From Acidobacteria bacterium AB60 (GTDB taxonomy: Bacteria; Acidobacteriota; Terriglobia; Terriglobales; Acidobacteriaceae), in contig VANK01000003.1 in the NCBI GenBank assembly GCA_008682415.1, positions 310,001 through 374,000 on the forward strand: a DNA stretch of 64,000 nt, written 5' to 3'. The notes below the pieces were generated by a model. The model was not told the origin of the DNA, ran no database searches, and saw only the letters and a list, made by a program, of their open reading frames with translations. Made by a program: the position numbers and the translations under genes. Shown piece after piece: positions 44,113 to 52,813 of the stretch (position 1 is its first letter; every line of letters starts with the position of its first letter).

Positions 44113-45300
44113 ATGACAAGCGCGGCGCGCCTTCTCGCAAATCTACCCAGGTGCCTCCTCGGCGCCCTGTTATGCTGCGCAGCCTGCTCCCATCCCAAGA
44201 TCGCCAGGGAACCCGGCTTCCGCCTTCTGGAAAACGGCGACGCCCCCATGCTGGTGCCTGCCGACACTCCAACCTCCAATCCAGGCGACTTCCAGACAAC
44301 CACCCTCGTCCTCCCGGGCAGCTCCGCCGCCGCTCGGAACCCCGCTAATCCGCCGTGCAGCATCGACGGTGAAGTCTTCTCTCTCCGTCCCGCCTCGCCT
44401 CCGGATAAGCGCTCCTGGATCATTCGGAGCCCCAGCATCTCCGGCTGGGACGCCCTTGCCGGCAGATTCGAGATGAGTGCGCAGTGGAAGAGCTTCACCC
44501 GCGCCCTCGATCGACTGCCGGAAGACGCCTGTTTCCCGGCGGGTCTCACTACCCTGGAGATGCGCGTGGCCGTCGCGCAAAGAATTCCCCTGCCCACCAA
44601 CCAGGTGGCCCTCTTCCTCTACTCGGACCAGGGAACAGGATTTGCCGACCTCTCGCCGGGGATGGAGATCAGGCTCCAGCGGTTCCTGCCTCCCGCCGGG
44701 TCCTCCGGCGCGAACTCCGAGGGCCCGCGTCAGATATGGGTCGCAGGCTATGAGGTCGTCCCACGTCCAGGCAAAGGCGTTGGGCTGAAACTCGCGCGCA
44801 GGCCCCGGCACAACGCCGCCCCGGACGCAGGAGCGGAAGCCGGCGAGCTCCTGTCGCTCGCGCAGCGTTTCGGGCAGACGCCGGTCTTGCGCCTCTTTCT
44901 GGAAGGGGTCTACGGGACCGGAAAGGTCTCCCACGGCATTCTCATCGGCGCATCCACCCAGACACAGATCGACGCGCTTACCCAGCTCATCCATCAAAGC
45001 GATCCGGCCCGCTGCCTGAATTCCCAGGGCACCGTCTGCATGGAGTTTCCTCTCGGCGCGGTCAGCCTCTCCTCCAGCATCTTCATTAATGGGCGCCAGA
45101 CCCCCTGCCTCTTCGGGGAGTCGCTCGCCGCTCTTCTGAGAGACCGCCCCCAGCCGGAGCAGACCACCATCTTTCAGTCGCTTCAGGTCCTCCGTCGCGT
45201 CCAGCCCGGCCGCTATGCCGCCATCGACTTCCCACGCACCCTCGAAGGCGCGGCGCAACTGGTCCTCCTCCCCGGGGACAAGATCACCTGGCAGCACTGA
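44113..45300 (+). CDS. putative lipoprotein of unknown function
   Basis: A protein of about 395 residues. The N-terminus (ARLLANLPRCLLGALLCCAACSH) resembles a lipoprotein signal with Cys in a lipobox-like context. The mature protein has no recognised domain; notable segments are WIIRSPSISGWDALAGRFEM, FPAGLTTLEMRVAVAQRIPLP, GMEIRLQRFLP, QIWVAGYEVVP and a C-terminal LVLLPGDKITWQH that may be an SLBB- or beta-grasp-like end. In-frame ATG 44083 is an alternative start; I favour 44113 because it positions the hydrophobic signal normally. It has no operon partner. Confidence 0.65.
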   Translation: MTSAARLLANLPRCLLGALLCCAACSHPKIAREPGFRLLENGDAPMLVPADTPTSNPGDFQTTTLVLPGSSAAARNPANPPCSIDGEVFSLRPASPPDKRSWIIRSPSISGWDALAGRFEMSAQWKSFTRALDRLPEDACFPAGLTTLEMRVAVAQRIPLPTNQVALFLYSDQGTGFADLSPGMEIRLQRFLPPAGSSGANSEGPRQIWVAGYEVVPRPGKGVGLKLARRPRHNAAPDAGAEAGELLSLAQRFGQTPVLRLFLEGVYGTGKVSHGILIGASTQTQIDALTQLIHQSDPARCLNSQGTVCMEFPLGAVSLSSSIFINGRQTPCLFGESLAALLRDRPQPEQTTIFQSLQVLRRVQPGRYAAIDFPRTLEGAAQLVLLPGDKITWQH

Positions 45301-45771
45301 CCCCTAAACAGCCCGCACCGCATTCCCGCCCGCCGGCGTTGTATTCCGCCGCGAAGTCTCATCGATGTCTTCCTGAGGACCGCAGGGACGATGGATCTGC
45401 GGCTACCTCTGGGCGATGCCTTCACCAATCCGTATGCGTGCTGAAAGGAGGCGAGGAGCGAAGCCGGGAGCCCGGGCGTCGTATCACCAAGGCCTGTGCG
45501 CGCCGATACAGCGTTTGCCGGCGCGCCGGTCTAGACTCCATTCTGTGGACGTGTCTTCAATGATCGCGAGGGCGGCGCAGTGGGGGACACCGCGCATTCT
45601 GGAGCGATTATGTCTTTTTACTACATATACAGTAGAAAATTACCACGAAGATATGGCGAAGACCCTGGTTTGCCCTGCTTTTGGTGCAAATTGAGGCGCA
45701 GAAAAAGCGAAACTTGCGATCGCTTTTTCAGTCAGGAAAAGCTCTACACCGGGCGATGAGAAGGCGAAGAA
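45301..45771. other. intergenic region containing the sigma-operon terminator
   Basis: About 471 bases with no convincing gene. An AT-rich patch near 45605-45660 stands out from the GC-rich background and overlaps a 49-codon frame of doubtful value. A strong terminator lies at 45701-45729. Confidence 0.45.
45701..45729. terminator. intrinsic terminator downstream of the sigma/anti-sigma genes
   Basis: A perfect 10-base inverted repeat GAAAAAGCGA/TCGCTTTTTC with a nine-base loop, 42 bases past the minus-strand anti-sigma stop. The T run reads correctly for the minus strand. Confidence 0.85.
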
Positions 45772-46005
45772 CTAACAGCCCTTCTTGCACCGCGCCATGA
45801 TCGCAGCGTGCAGCCGATCCCGCAGGCTCGACGGCATCTCGTACAGCTGATGCGACCGGTAAATCTGGATCGTCTTCCGCGTCGTGTTCAGCGTGACCTC
45901 GCAGTGGTCGCAGGTCCGCAGATGCTCCTGCAGGTCGGCGCGCATGGCCGTCGCGGAGTCGTCGATCATGTCGTCAAGCAATGCAAGGAACTCGGTGCAG
46001 GTCAT
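45772..46005 (-). CDS. anti-sigma factor (zinc-finger, zf-HC2/ZAS type)
   Basis: A 77-residue soluble anti-sigma-like protein. The ZAS motif is H-x3-C-x2-C (EHLRTCDHC), and the upstream acidic helix carries FLALLDDMIDDSATA. The C-terminal region (MPSSLRDRLHAAIMARCKKGC) is basic with two more Cys. It starts four bases after the sigma factor stop, so the pair is coupled and it most likely binds and inhibits that sigma factor, possibly in a redox-sensitive way. No transmembrane helix is present, unlike RseA-type anti-sigmas. Confidence 0.88.
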   Translation of the reverse strand: MTCTEFLALLDDMIDDSATAMRADLQEHLRTCDHCEVTLNTTRKTIQIYRSHQLYEMPSSLRDRLHAAIMARCKKGC

Positions 46006-46009
46006 CTCC

Positions 46010-46666
46010 CTACCCCTTCCTTCCGTCGGAAGCGGTCGAATTTGCCGCGGAACGAGTGGATTTGCGTTTGAAGTAGCGGCTCAGGCGCTCGCGCAGCTGC
46101 AGCCGCGCCCGCAAAAGCCGTGATTTTACCGCGGGCACGCTGAGGCCCAGGGCCTCCGCCGTATCCTCGGTCGAAAGCCCCTGGACGTCGCGCAGCTCGA
46201 AGACCACGCGAAAGCCGGGGGGAAGTCCCTTGATGGTCTTTTCCAGGATCTTCTGCAGCTCCGATTGGGTGTAGTTCTGCTCCGGATCGGGGGCCCAGTC
46301 GGCCAGGTCCCGCGGAACGCTGCCGTCGTCGGTCGCCACGTCCTCGTCGATCGAGACCATTTTGCCGGTGCGCCGCTTGCGGAGGCGCATCAGGGATTCG
46401 TTGACTGCGATTCGGACCAACCATGTGTAGAACTTCGAATTTCCCTGGAACTGGTCGAGCTTCTCGTACGCCTTGAGGAACGCGTCCTGCATCACATCTT
46501 CCGCGTCTTCACGGTTTTGCGTGATGTGCTGCGCAATCCGGAAGACCTGGCGATCGTACTTGCGGACGAGCTCGTCATAGGCCGAGACATCGCCGGCGCG
46601 GACCCGTTCCACCAGGGCCACGTCGGGGTGCTGCTCATTCTCTGCTATCGGTTGGATGGTCGCCAT
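46010..46666 (-). CDS. ECF RNA polymerase sigma factor (RpoE-like)
   Basis: A 218-residue sigma-70 family ECF factor. Region 2 spans about residues 22-90 (FRIAQHITQNREDAEDVMQDAFLKAYEKLDQF, then FYTWLVRIAVN). Region 4 spans about 140-195 (LPPGFRVVFELRDVQGLSTEDTAEALGLSVPAVKSRLLRAR-type helix-turn-helix). The linker carries an acidic, N/Q-rich segment. It is followed by its zinc-finger anti-sigma after four bases. Targets are unknown; the divergent lytic transglycosylase is one candidate because the 217-base region between them holds both promoters. Confidence 0.95.
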   Translation of the reverse strand: MATIQPIAENEQHPDVALVERVRAGDVSAYDELVRKYDRQVFRIAQHITQNREDAEDVMQDAFLKAYEKLDQFQGNSKFYTWLVRIAVNESLMRLRKRRTGKMVSIDEDVATDDGSVPRDLADWAPDPEQNYTQSELQKILEKTIKGLPPGFRVVFELRDVQGLSTEDTAEALGLSVPAVKSRLLRARLQLRERLSRYFKRKSTRSAANSTASDGRKG

Positions 46667-46883
46667 GCGCTTAAGTTGCGAAATTCCGACCGGCGGTGGT
46701 CTGCCCGGGCCGGGTATCGCTGCTTCCAGTGTAATGGAAACGACCGAGAAGCCACGATACGGGCAGGCCGTCCGGCGCGTCTAACTTGGTAGCCTTGGTC
46801 TATGAATTAAAAGGAGCTGCGGATTAGTGACTCAAGTGATGCATGACGCTGCTGAGGGGTCAATTTCCGCTTAGAGTGAGTGT

Positions 46884-49256
46884 ATGAGGGTGGCCAATTC
46901 CCCGTTTTCGCCCTCCCGCAAGGCGTTGCAATGCCTGGGAGGGTTGCTGTTTATATCGATTGCCGTGTTCCCTGTTGCGGGTAAAACGTTAGGCGGAACA
47001 GAGCCGGCGACTACGACAACTACCACTAGCAAGAGCAGCACCGCTAAAAAAGCAACAGCCAAAAAGAGCACGCGAGCTTCGTCGCGGCACCGCCGGCACC
47101 AGGGCACACCGGCCCAGCGCCGCGCGCGCACGGCGCGTCTCAAGCAGGCGTTTGTGGCGTCGACAGAGCTGCGCCCCATGGCCCAGCAGTTGATGACCAT
47201 GCGCACCGCCGCCGCGTATGCGGGCGTGACCAGCTATGCGCAGCGTCATACCGGAGATGCCGCGGCTGCCGCGTACCTGGCCCTGGGACGGGCGTACCAG
47301 ATCGACCGGCGCTACGCGGATGCCGTCGCGGCCTTCAAACAGGCCAAGGCACACAGCGAAGTGCTGGGCGATTACGCCGACTACCTGGCCGCCGAATGCC
47401 AGCACGCTGCCAACAACGAGGCGGCCGCCGCGGCCCTGCTGAAGGGCTTCAACACGCGCTATCCGGACAGCGTCTTCGACGTGGAAGCGCCGGAGCTCGA
47501 GGCGGAGATTCTGCTGGCGCAGGGCGATGCGACCGCTGCGCAGCGCGCCCTGCTCACGGTGGCCGACGATGCGCACGACATGCCCCACTACGAGCTGACG
47601 GCGGCCAAGATCGCGTACGCGATCCAGCAGAACGCCGAGGCGGAGCGCCTGTTCAAGCACCTGTTGCTGAGTCATCCTCTGAGCCCGGATGCGGAGGTGG
47701 CGCGCGCCCGCCTTACCGCCATGGGCGCGGAGAGCAACATGACGCCGGCGGAGCTGCGCAGCCTGGGCGATGCCTACTACAACGCGGGGCGCTACAACCT
47801 GGCTGCGGAGCAGTACCAGGCGCTGGCCCGCAACGCCACGCTGGATGCCAACGCGCGCAGCGGTTTTGGGGTGGCAGCGGCGGCCTGCGACCTTAAATTG
47901 AAGCGCCTCACGGAGAGCGAGGCGCGAGCGCTGCCCGACACCAACGACGAAAACGGGGCGCGCCGCCTCTATCTGCTGATGGAACTGGCCCGCAGCCACG
48001 ATAACGATGGCGAGCAGCAGCGGCTGGTGGACGAGATGGAGCAGCGCTTCCCGCAGAGCGAGTGGCTGGCCGAGGCGCTCTTTTCAAGCGGAAACATGTA
48101 TCTTCTCCGCCGGGACTTTCCGCGCGCGGTGATGTATTACAGCTACCTGGCGACCCATTTCTCCTCGCATAAGAACGCGGCCGCGGCGCACTGGCGGGCT
48201 GGGTGGCTGGACTACCGGCAGGGCCTGTATCCGGAGGCGTCGCGTCTGTTCGACGAGCAGATCCGGCTTTACCCGGGGGCGACGGAGAGTGCCGCAGCGT
48301 TGTACTGGCGCGGCCGTCTGTACGAGATGCAGGACCATGCGCCGGGCCAGGCAGCGGCCAACTACCGCACTGTGGTTTCCCGGTATCAGCACTACTTCTA
48401 TGCGCAGATGTCCCGGCAGCGTCTCTCCGCACTGGGACAGCCCTTGACCGTCGCCGAGACTGAGATCGAAGGGTTCAAGGCGCCGCCTATCCCACACCTC
48501 ACGGACACCTTCCCGGCAGACAGCCCGCACATTGCCAAGGCACGGCTGATTGCCAACGCCGGAATGAACGACTACATCGCCCAGGAGCTTGCGGCCGATC
48601 CCGATTCGGAGTCGTGGGGCGCGCTGGCCGAGGCGCAGATCTACTCCTCGTTCGGCGAGACCTATCGCGCGATGAAGGCGCTCAAGCGGGCACTTCCTTA
48701 CGCCGCATCGGCGCCGATCCCCTCGATCCCTCTGGCGTACTGGCGGATCCTCTTCCCGGAGGCGTGGTGGGAGACGATCAAGACGGAGTCGGCGAAGAAT
48801 GGACTCGATCCTTACCTGGTGGCATCGCTGATCCGTCAGGAGTCCGAGTTCAATCCCTCGGTAATCTCGTATGCGAACGCTTATGGGCTGATGCAGATCG
48901 AGCCGTCGGTCGGCCGCTCCCTGGCGCGGCAGGAAGGCATTTCGGGATTCCAGACGTACCAGTTGCTGAATCCGGAGATGAACATTCGTCTCGGCACGCG
49001 TTATCTGAAACAGCTTCTCGATCACTTCGGCGGCGTGCAGGAGTATGCGCTGGCCGCATACAACGCCGGCGATTCGCGCGTTGTGGACTGGCAGTCCGCA
49101 GGTCCTTATCACGGCATCGACGAGTTTGTTGAGTCGATTCCATTTACACAAACCCGGGATTACGTGCAGGCGATTTTGCGCAACGAAGAGATATATCGGG
49201 CGATTGATGCTGCGCCCGCTGCGCAAACCAGCGCGGTGGCCAGCGTATCGAAATAG
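46884..49256 (+). CDS. lytic transglycosylase, Slt70-like with TPR-rich N-terminus
   Basis: A 790-residue exported peptidoglycan lytic transglycosylase. A signal segment (LQCLGGLLFISIAVFPVAG) is followed by a Lys/Thr/Ser-rich linker (about 48-80), a long helical region with TPR-like repeats (about 95-560, e.g. AYLALGRAYQIDRRYADAVAAFKQAK), and the SLT domain (about 635-770). The catalytic Glu653 is in IRQESEFNPS, followed by AYGLMQIEPSVG and the late ALAAYNAGDSRV. It cleaves glycan strands to 1,6-anhydromuropeptides in the periplasm. It is transcribed away from the sigma operon. Confidence 0.93.
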   Translation: MRVANSPFSPSRKALQCLGGLLFISIAVFPVAGKTLGGTEPATTTTTTSKSSTAKKATAKKSTRASSRHRRHQGTPAQRRARTARLKQAFVASTELRPMAQQLMTMRTAAAYAGVTSYAQRHTGDAAAAAYLALGRAYQIDRRYADAVAAFKQAKAHSEVLGDYADYLAAECQHAANNEAAAAALLKGFNTRYPDSVFDVEAPELEAEILLAQGDATAAQRALLTVADDAHDMPHYELTAAKIAYAIQQNAEAERLFKHLLLSHPLSPDAEVARARLTAMGAESNMTPAELRSLGDAYYNAGRYNLAAEQYQALARNATLDANARSGFGVAAAACDLKLKRLTESEARALPDTNDENGARRLYLLMELARSHDNDGEQQRLVDEMEQRFPQSEWLAEALFSSGNMYLLRRDFPRAVMYYSYLATHFSSHKNAAAAHWRAGWLDYRQGLYPEASRLFDEQIRLYPGATESAAALYWRGRLYEMQDHAPGQAAANYRTVVSRYQHYFYAQMSRQRLSALGQPLTVAETEIEGFKAPPIPHLTDTFPADSPHIAKARLIANAGMNDYIAQELAADPDSESWGALAEAQIYSSFGETYRAMKALKRALPYAASAPIPSIPLAYWRILFPEAWWETIKTESAKNGLDPYLVASLIRQESEFNPSVISYANAYGLMQIEPSVGRSLARQEGISGFQTYQLLNPEMNIRLGTRYLKQLLDHFGGVQEYALAAYNAGDSRVVDWQSAGPYHGIDEFVESIPFTQTRDYVQAILRNEEIYRAIDAAPAAQTSAVASVSK

Positions 49257-49469
49257 GGTCCTTGCAACTTTCGGGTTAAAGGAACCCTGTTATGCACGGA
49301 AATTTCGGGAATGTGATTGACGAACGGCAGGGAAGGAAGAACACTAAACTCGACCCCGAGGCGTCCAATTCTCAGGGTTGAACCTTGCAACCAGCAGTTG
49401 CTGTACAACGGAGCCCCTCGGCACAGACGCCGATCTGGCTCGGGTGCATCTCAACCACTGGAGGGCAGG

Positions 49470-49733
49470 ATGTCAGCCGATCTGCAATTCCTGGAAGAAT
49501 GGATTCCGGAGAGAATGGACCCCGGCACAGTCTTCGTGCTGGAAAACCAAACCTCCCTGGGACACGCGCAAAACCCCTATGTCGCGGTGATGTCATGCCC
49601 ACGTTGTGGCACGATGGGGCTGATCACGCGTCGTCAACTCTGCGGCGGCGAGGCCATGATCTGCGGCGGCGATTTTTGCTCCGCGGAATATCAGCTCGAG
49701 GGCGAGAATATCTGCTTTCGTAATCCGCAATAA
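49470..49733 (+). CDS. small Cys-rich (zinc-ribbon-like) protein
   Basis: An 87-residue protein from ATG 49470, supported by GGAGGG a few bases upstream. The C-terminal half carries CPRCG, then RRQLCGG, MICGG, DFCSAE and ENICF, six Cys that probably hold zinc in one or two ribbons. The N-terminus (LQFLEEWIPERMDPGTVFVLEN) is acidic and aromatic. No known function. Longer readings begin in low-quality sequence. Confidence 0.7.
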   Translation: MSADLQFLEEWIPERMDPGTVFVLENQTSLGHAQNPYVAVMSCPRCGTMGLITRRQLCGGEAMICGGDFCSAEYQLEGENICFRNPQ

Positions 49734-50091
49734 TTTTGTTACTCAACCACACCAGGGCGGGCGCTGATTCCCGGCGCCCGTGCTTCTCCCCCGCTGTTCC
49801 GCCGGTTTAAACATTCAAGCCGCATTGGTCGAAGCTCACAGGTGAAATCCTGATTGTCGCCACGCCGCGAGGGTTGACATCCTTCCGGGTATCGGTGAAG
49901 GTAGTGGTGTGCAGACGCTTCCGGCTGCGGAGCGCGCTGCCGCTTCCCCTGTGTTGCCGCCTCGTACGTCTCCCGTCTTCTTTTTTTCTTCTTCCATACC
50001 GATCGACGCAATTGCCGATGGTCGTTCCACGAGCAGTTTGCGGATTGGGGTAAACCGGGACCATTCCAGCTTGCGGTGGAAGGTGCGACCG
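49734..50091. other. intergenic region upstream of the GH15 gene
   Basis: About 358 bases. An inverted repeat GGGCGC/GCGCCC near 49768-49789 could help end transcription of the small Cys-rich gene but has no T run. A pyrimidine-rich tract (49976-49996) follows. An in-frame extension of the GH15 gene to 49909 is not credible. Confidence 0.4.
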
Positions 50092-52785
50092 ATGAATCCC
50101 ACGAATCCGTCGAATACGTCTACGCGATCTCTGTACGTCTCCAACTCCCAGAACATGATGGCGATCTGGCAGGCGGGGAAGCTGACCCAACTCGATCCCT
50201 CGGGGGATGGCCCGCGCCTGGGGGAGCTGCATTACCTTCCCGCTTCGCTGGCGCGGCGTGGCGTGAACCAGATCGTGGACTATACCGGGTTTTTCCGCGA
50301 TGAGACCAACGGCATCAAGTACACGAGTGCCTGGGGACTGGCTGCGGAAGCTTGGTTTGAGAGCGGAGCCTCGGATGCCGGGATTCTGACCACGAACTAT
50401 CTGACGTACAACGGCGCTCCCCTGCAGTCGGGCGTGCAGATCTCGCGCTCATTTGCCGCCACCCCGAATCAGCCGTTTTTTGTGGTGCGCTACACGTTGA
50501 GCAATCCCAGTTCGACGGCCGTGACGTTCAACGTGCTGGACCAAGTGCACCTGAACAACCTGGACACCAGCAAGAATGTGCATGCCTGGTACGACGGGGC
50601 CAACAATGCGCTGATCGCGGACATGACGGCTTCGGGACAGCTCTTTGTGTTTCTGGGAGCGCTGCAGCCGGTGGATGGCTACCAATGCGGAGATGAGCAC
50701 GTGACCTCGCCCGCCAACTCCGCGGTGGCTGCGTGGTACAGCTTCGACAGCAATGGCACGCTGCCGAAGAACGGCGATCTAACCACAGGCAATGTCGACC
50801 TGGCCTTCAACAATCGGGTTGTGATCGCGCCCGGAGATACACGCACGCTCTACTACTACATTGGCGTGGTGGAGTCGCAGGCCGCCGCGGCGAGCGCCAT
50901 TGCAGCGGCGCGCGCCAACTCGGGAGATCAGTGGTTCAGCGCGGCTGCATCGGCCTGGAACGCATGGCTGACGAACGGTGCTCTGGGGCGCCGCGTGCAT
51001 TTCGATGATGACGCAATCAACCAGATTTACGATCGCGCGCTGCTGGTGATCAAGAATGTGCAGAACCCGGTGAGCGGCGCATTCTGTGCCACGACGAATC
51101 CGTTTGCTTACGGATACAAGAACTGGGTGCGGGACAGCGCCGTGACAGCCATGGCGCTGGACGCGGCAGGGCACCACGCGGAGGCGGAGGCGCATTGGCG
51201 GTGGTTCGCCGGCGTGCAGTTGAGCGACGGCAGCTGGAAGACGACGTACAACATGTGGGACAGCACGTATGTTCCGTTCGTGGAGCCGGAGTACGACTCC
51301 ATTGGAGCGTTCATCTACGGCGTCTACAAGCACCACGCACTTACGGGGGATGCTCAGTTTCTGACCGATCTGTGGCCGACGGTGAAGCGCGCCGCGGATT
51401 GGATTGTGAACAACATTCAGGCGAACGGATTCGGCCAGGCGGACTTCAGCATCTGGGAAGAAGAGTCGATGGGGCTGGAGCACAACACGTATACGCAGGG
51501 ATGGTACGTGGCGGGCTTGTATGCGACCTCGGCACTCGCAGAGGCCCTGGGCGAGACGGCACTGGCGGAGTGGTATGCGGGGGGCGCCGCCTCGATCATG
51601 ACTGCGATGCAGCGGCCCTCCACGTGGAATCCGCCAGGCATGTGGAATCCGGGGGCCTACTTCAATCGCGCGGTGAACGCCGATAACAGCGTGCAGCCGC
51701 TGGTGGACTCCTCATCGAACATGCCGATCGCGCTGGGGGTGATTGATCACGAGTCGGCCCGCGCCGCCAGTCATGTGAACAAGGTTGTGACCACGCTGGT
51801 GCGACAGACCTACGGGCTGTGCCGCTACCTGGGGGATACGTTTTACTTCACGGGCGCGTTCAGCCCGGGAGGCAACGAGGCGCTGGGGCCCGAACCCTCG
51901 TGGCCGCAGATGAGTATCTGGGTGGCGGTCTTCGAGATGCTGACCGGCCAGCGGCCTGCAGCCCTGGCGCGCATGCAGTGGTGCGCCAGCATCTTTGGCC
52001 GGGGCTATATGCCGCCGGGGGAAGCGGTCTCAAATGTGACCCTGCAGCCCCTGGTGAGCTCGATGTGCGAACCGCTCACCGCCTCCGCGTTTGTGCTGGC
52101 CGCGCTGATCTACGAGGGACAGTACACGCTGGGAGTGATTCCGCCGGTGTACAACGCGGGCGCGTGGAAGAGCGTGGCGGTGAGTTTCACCACCGGAGGC
52201 GACTGGAGCCAATGGAGCAACGTGCCGTATTTTTTGGGTCCGCAAACCAGCGCGGGTTCGTCGCCCATGTTCCAGATCAAGCGCGTTTATCTGACGAATG
52301 ATGGCACGAACCTTTACCTGCGTGTCGATAACCGGGCGGGGTTCTTCTCGGGATTTCAGCAGCAGCCGGCGTTCGCGCTGCGCGTGTACAGCCAGGACTT
52401 CAACGGGGCCAGCGCGAGCACAAGTATTGGTCCGACGGGCGCGCCGTTGCGGCGGCCGATGAGCTTCCTGCTGGAGCGGCGAAGCGACGCCAACAGCTTT
52501 CAGCACTCGAGTGTGTCGGGCGGGGCGTGGAATGCGGACTTCGAAGTTAACTGGGTCACCAATCCGCAGTGGGATCCGGCGACGGGGCGGATCGAGGCGA
52601 TCATCCCGATCTCGGCTGTCTCCAGCGGGACGCCAGGGCTGGGGAGCAGCTGGGCCGACGTAATGGTATCGCTGGCAGCTTTCGATACGCCCAGCGGGAC
52701 GTGGGTGGATGGGGACAGCATGCTGCTGCATTACCGGCTCAGTTCCGGCGACCAGAGCTGGACCTACGGGAACATCGAGCAGTGA
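50092..52785 (+). CDS. glycoside hydrolase family 15 (glucoamylase-like) protein with extra C-terminal beta domain
   Basis: An 897-residue protein. An N-terminal beta-sandwich (about 20-280) precedes the (alpha/alpha)6 barrel (about 290-680). Catalytic-region words are YKNWVRDSAVTAMAL, WEEESMGLEHNTYTQGW (acidic cluster near residues 454-458) and a later GALGPEP-like NEALGPEPSWPQM. The last ~210 residues form a strand-rich module (RVYLTNDGTNLYLRVDNRAG) like CBM9/DOMON-type domains. Family members hydrolyse starch, glucodextran or trehalose-type glucosides. No signal peptide is seen from ATG 50092 (GGAAGG upstream), so it may be cytoplasmic or exported non-classically. It stands alone. Confidence 0.88.
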   Translation: MNPTNPSNTSTRSLYVSNSQNMMAIWQAGKLTQLDPSGDGPRLGELHYLPASLARRGVNQIVDYTGFFRDETNGIKYTSAWGLAAEAWFESGASDAGILTTNYLTYNGAPLQSGVQISRSFAATPNQPFFVVRYTLSNPSSTAVTFNVLDQVHLNNLDTSKNVHAWYDGANNALIADMTASGQLFVFLGALQPVDGYQCGDEHVTSPANSAVAAWYSFDSNGTLPKNGDLTTGNVDLAFNNRVVIAPGDTRTLYYYIGVVESQAAAASAIAAARANSGDQWFSAAASAWNAWLTNGALGRRVHFDDDAINQIYDRALLVIKNVQNPVSGAFCATTNPFAYGYKNWVRDSAVTAMALDAAGHHAEAEAHWRWFAGVQLSDGSWKTTYNMWDSTYVPFVEPEYDSIGAFIYGVYKHHALTGDAQFLTDLWPTVKRAADWIVNNIQANGFGQADFSIWEEESMGLEHNTYTQGWYVAGLYATSALAEALGETALAEWYAGGAASIMTAMQRPSTWNPPGMWNPGAYFNRAVNADNSVQPLVDSSSNMPIALGVIDHESARAASHVNKVVTTLVRQTYGLCRYLGDTFYFTGAFSPGGNEALGPEPSWPQMSIWVAVFEMLTGQRPAALARMQWCASIFGRGYMPPGEAVSNVTLQPLVSSMCEPLTASAFVLAALIYEGQYTLGVIPPVYNAGAWKSVAVSFTTGGDWSQWSNVPYFLGPQTSAGSSPMFQIKRVYLTNDGTNLYLRVDNRAGFFSGFQQQPAFALRVYSQDFNGASASTSIGPTGAPLRRPMSFLLERRSDANSFQHSSVSGGAWNADFEVNWVTNPQWDPATGRIEAIIPISAVSSGTPGLGSSWADVMVSLAAFDTPSGTWVDGDSMLLHYRLSSGDQSWTYGNIEQ

Positions 52786-52813
52786 CGTTGGCGAGGAATG
52801 GGAGGGGCGCGGG

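Noticed and set aside
45619..45635. CTAC...GTAG dyad near the sigma operon, considered as a second BlaI-type operator
   Set aside because: The spacing is seven bases and the TACA-N2-TGTA core is absent.
45610..45759. 49-codon frame (MSFYYIYSRKLPRRYG...) in the AT-rich patch
   Set aside because: No ribosome site, and it runs through the terminator hairpin at 45701-45729.
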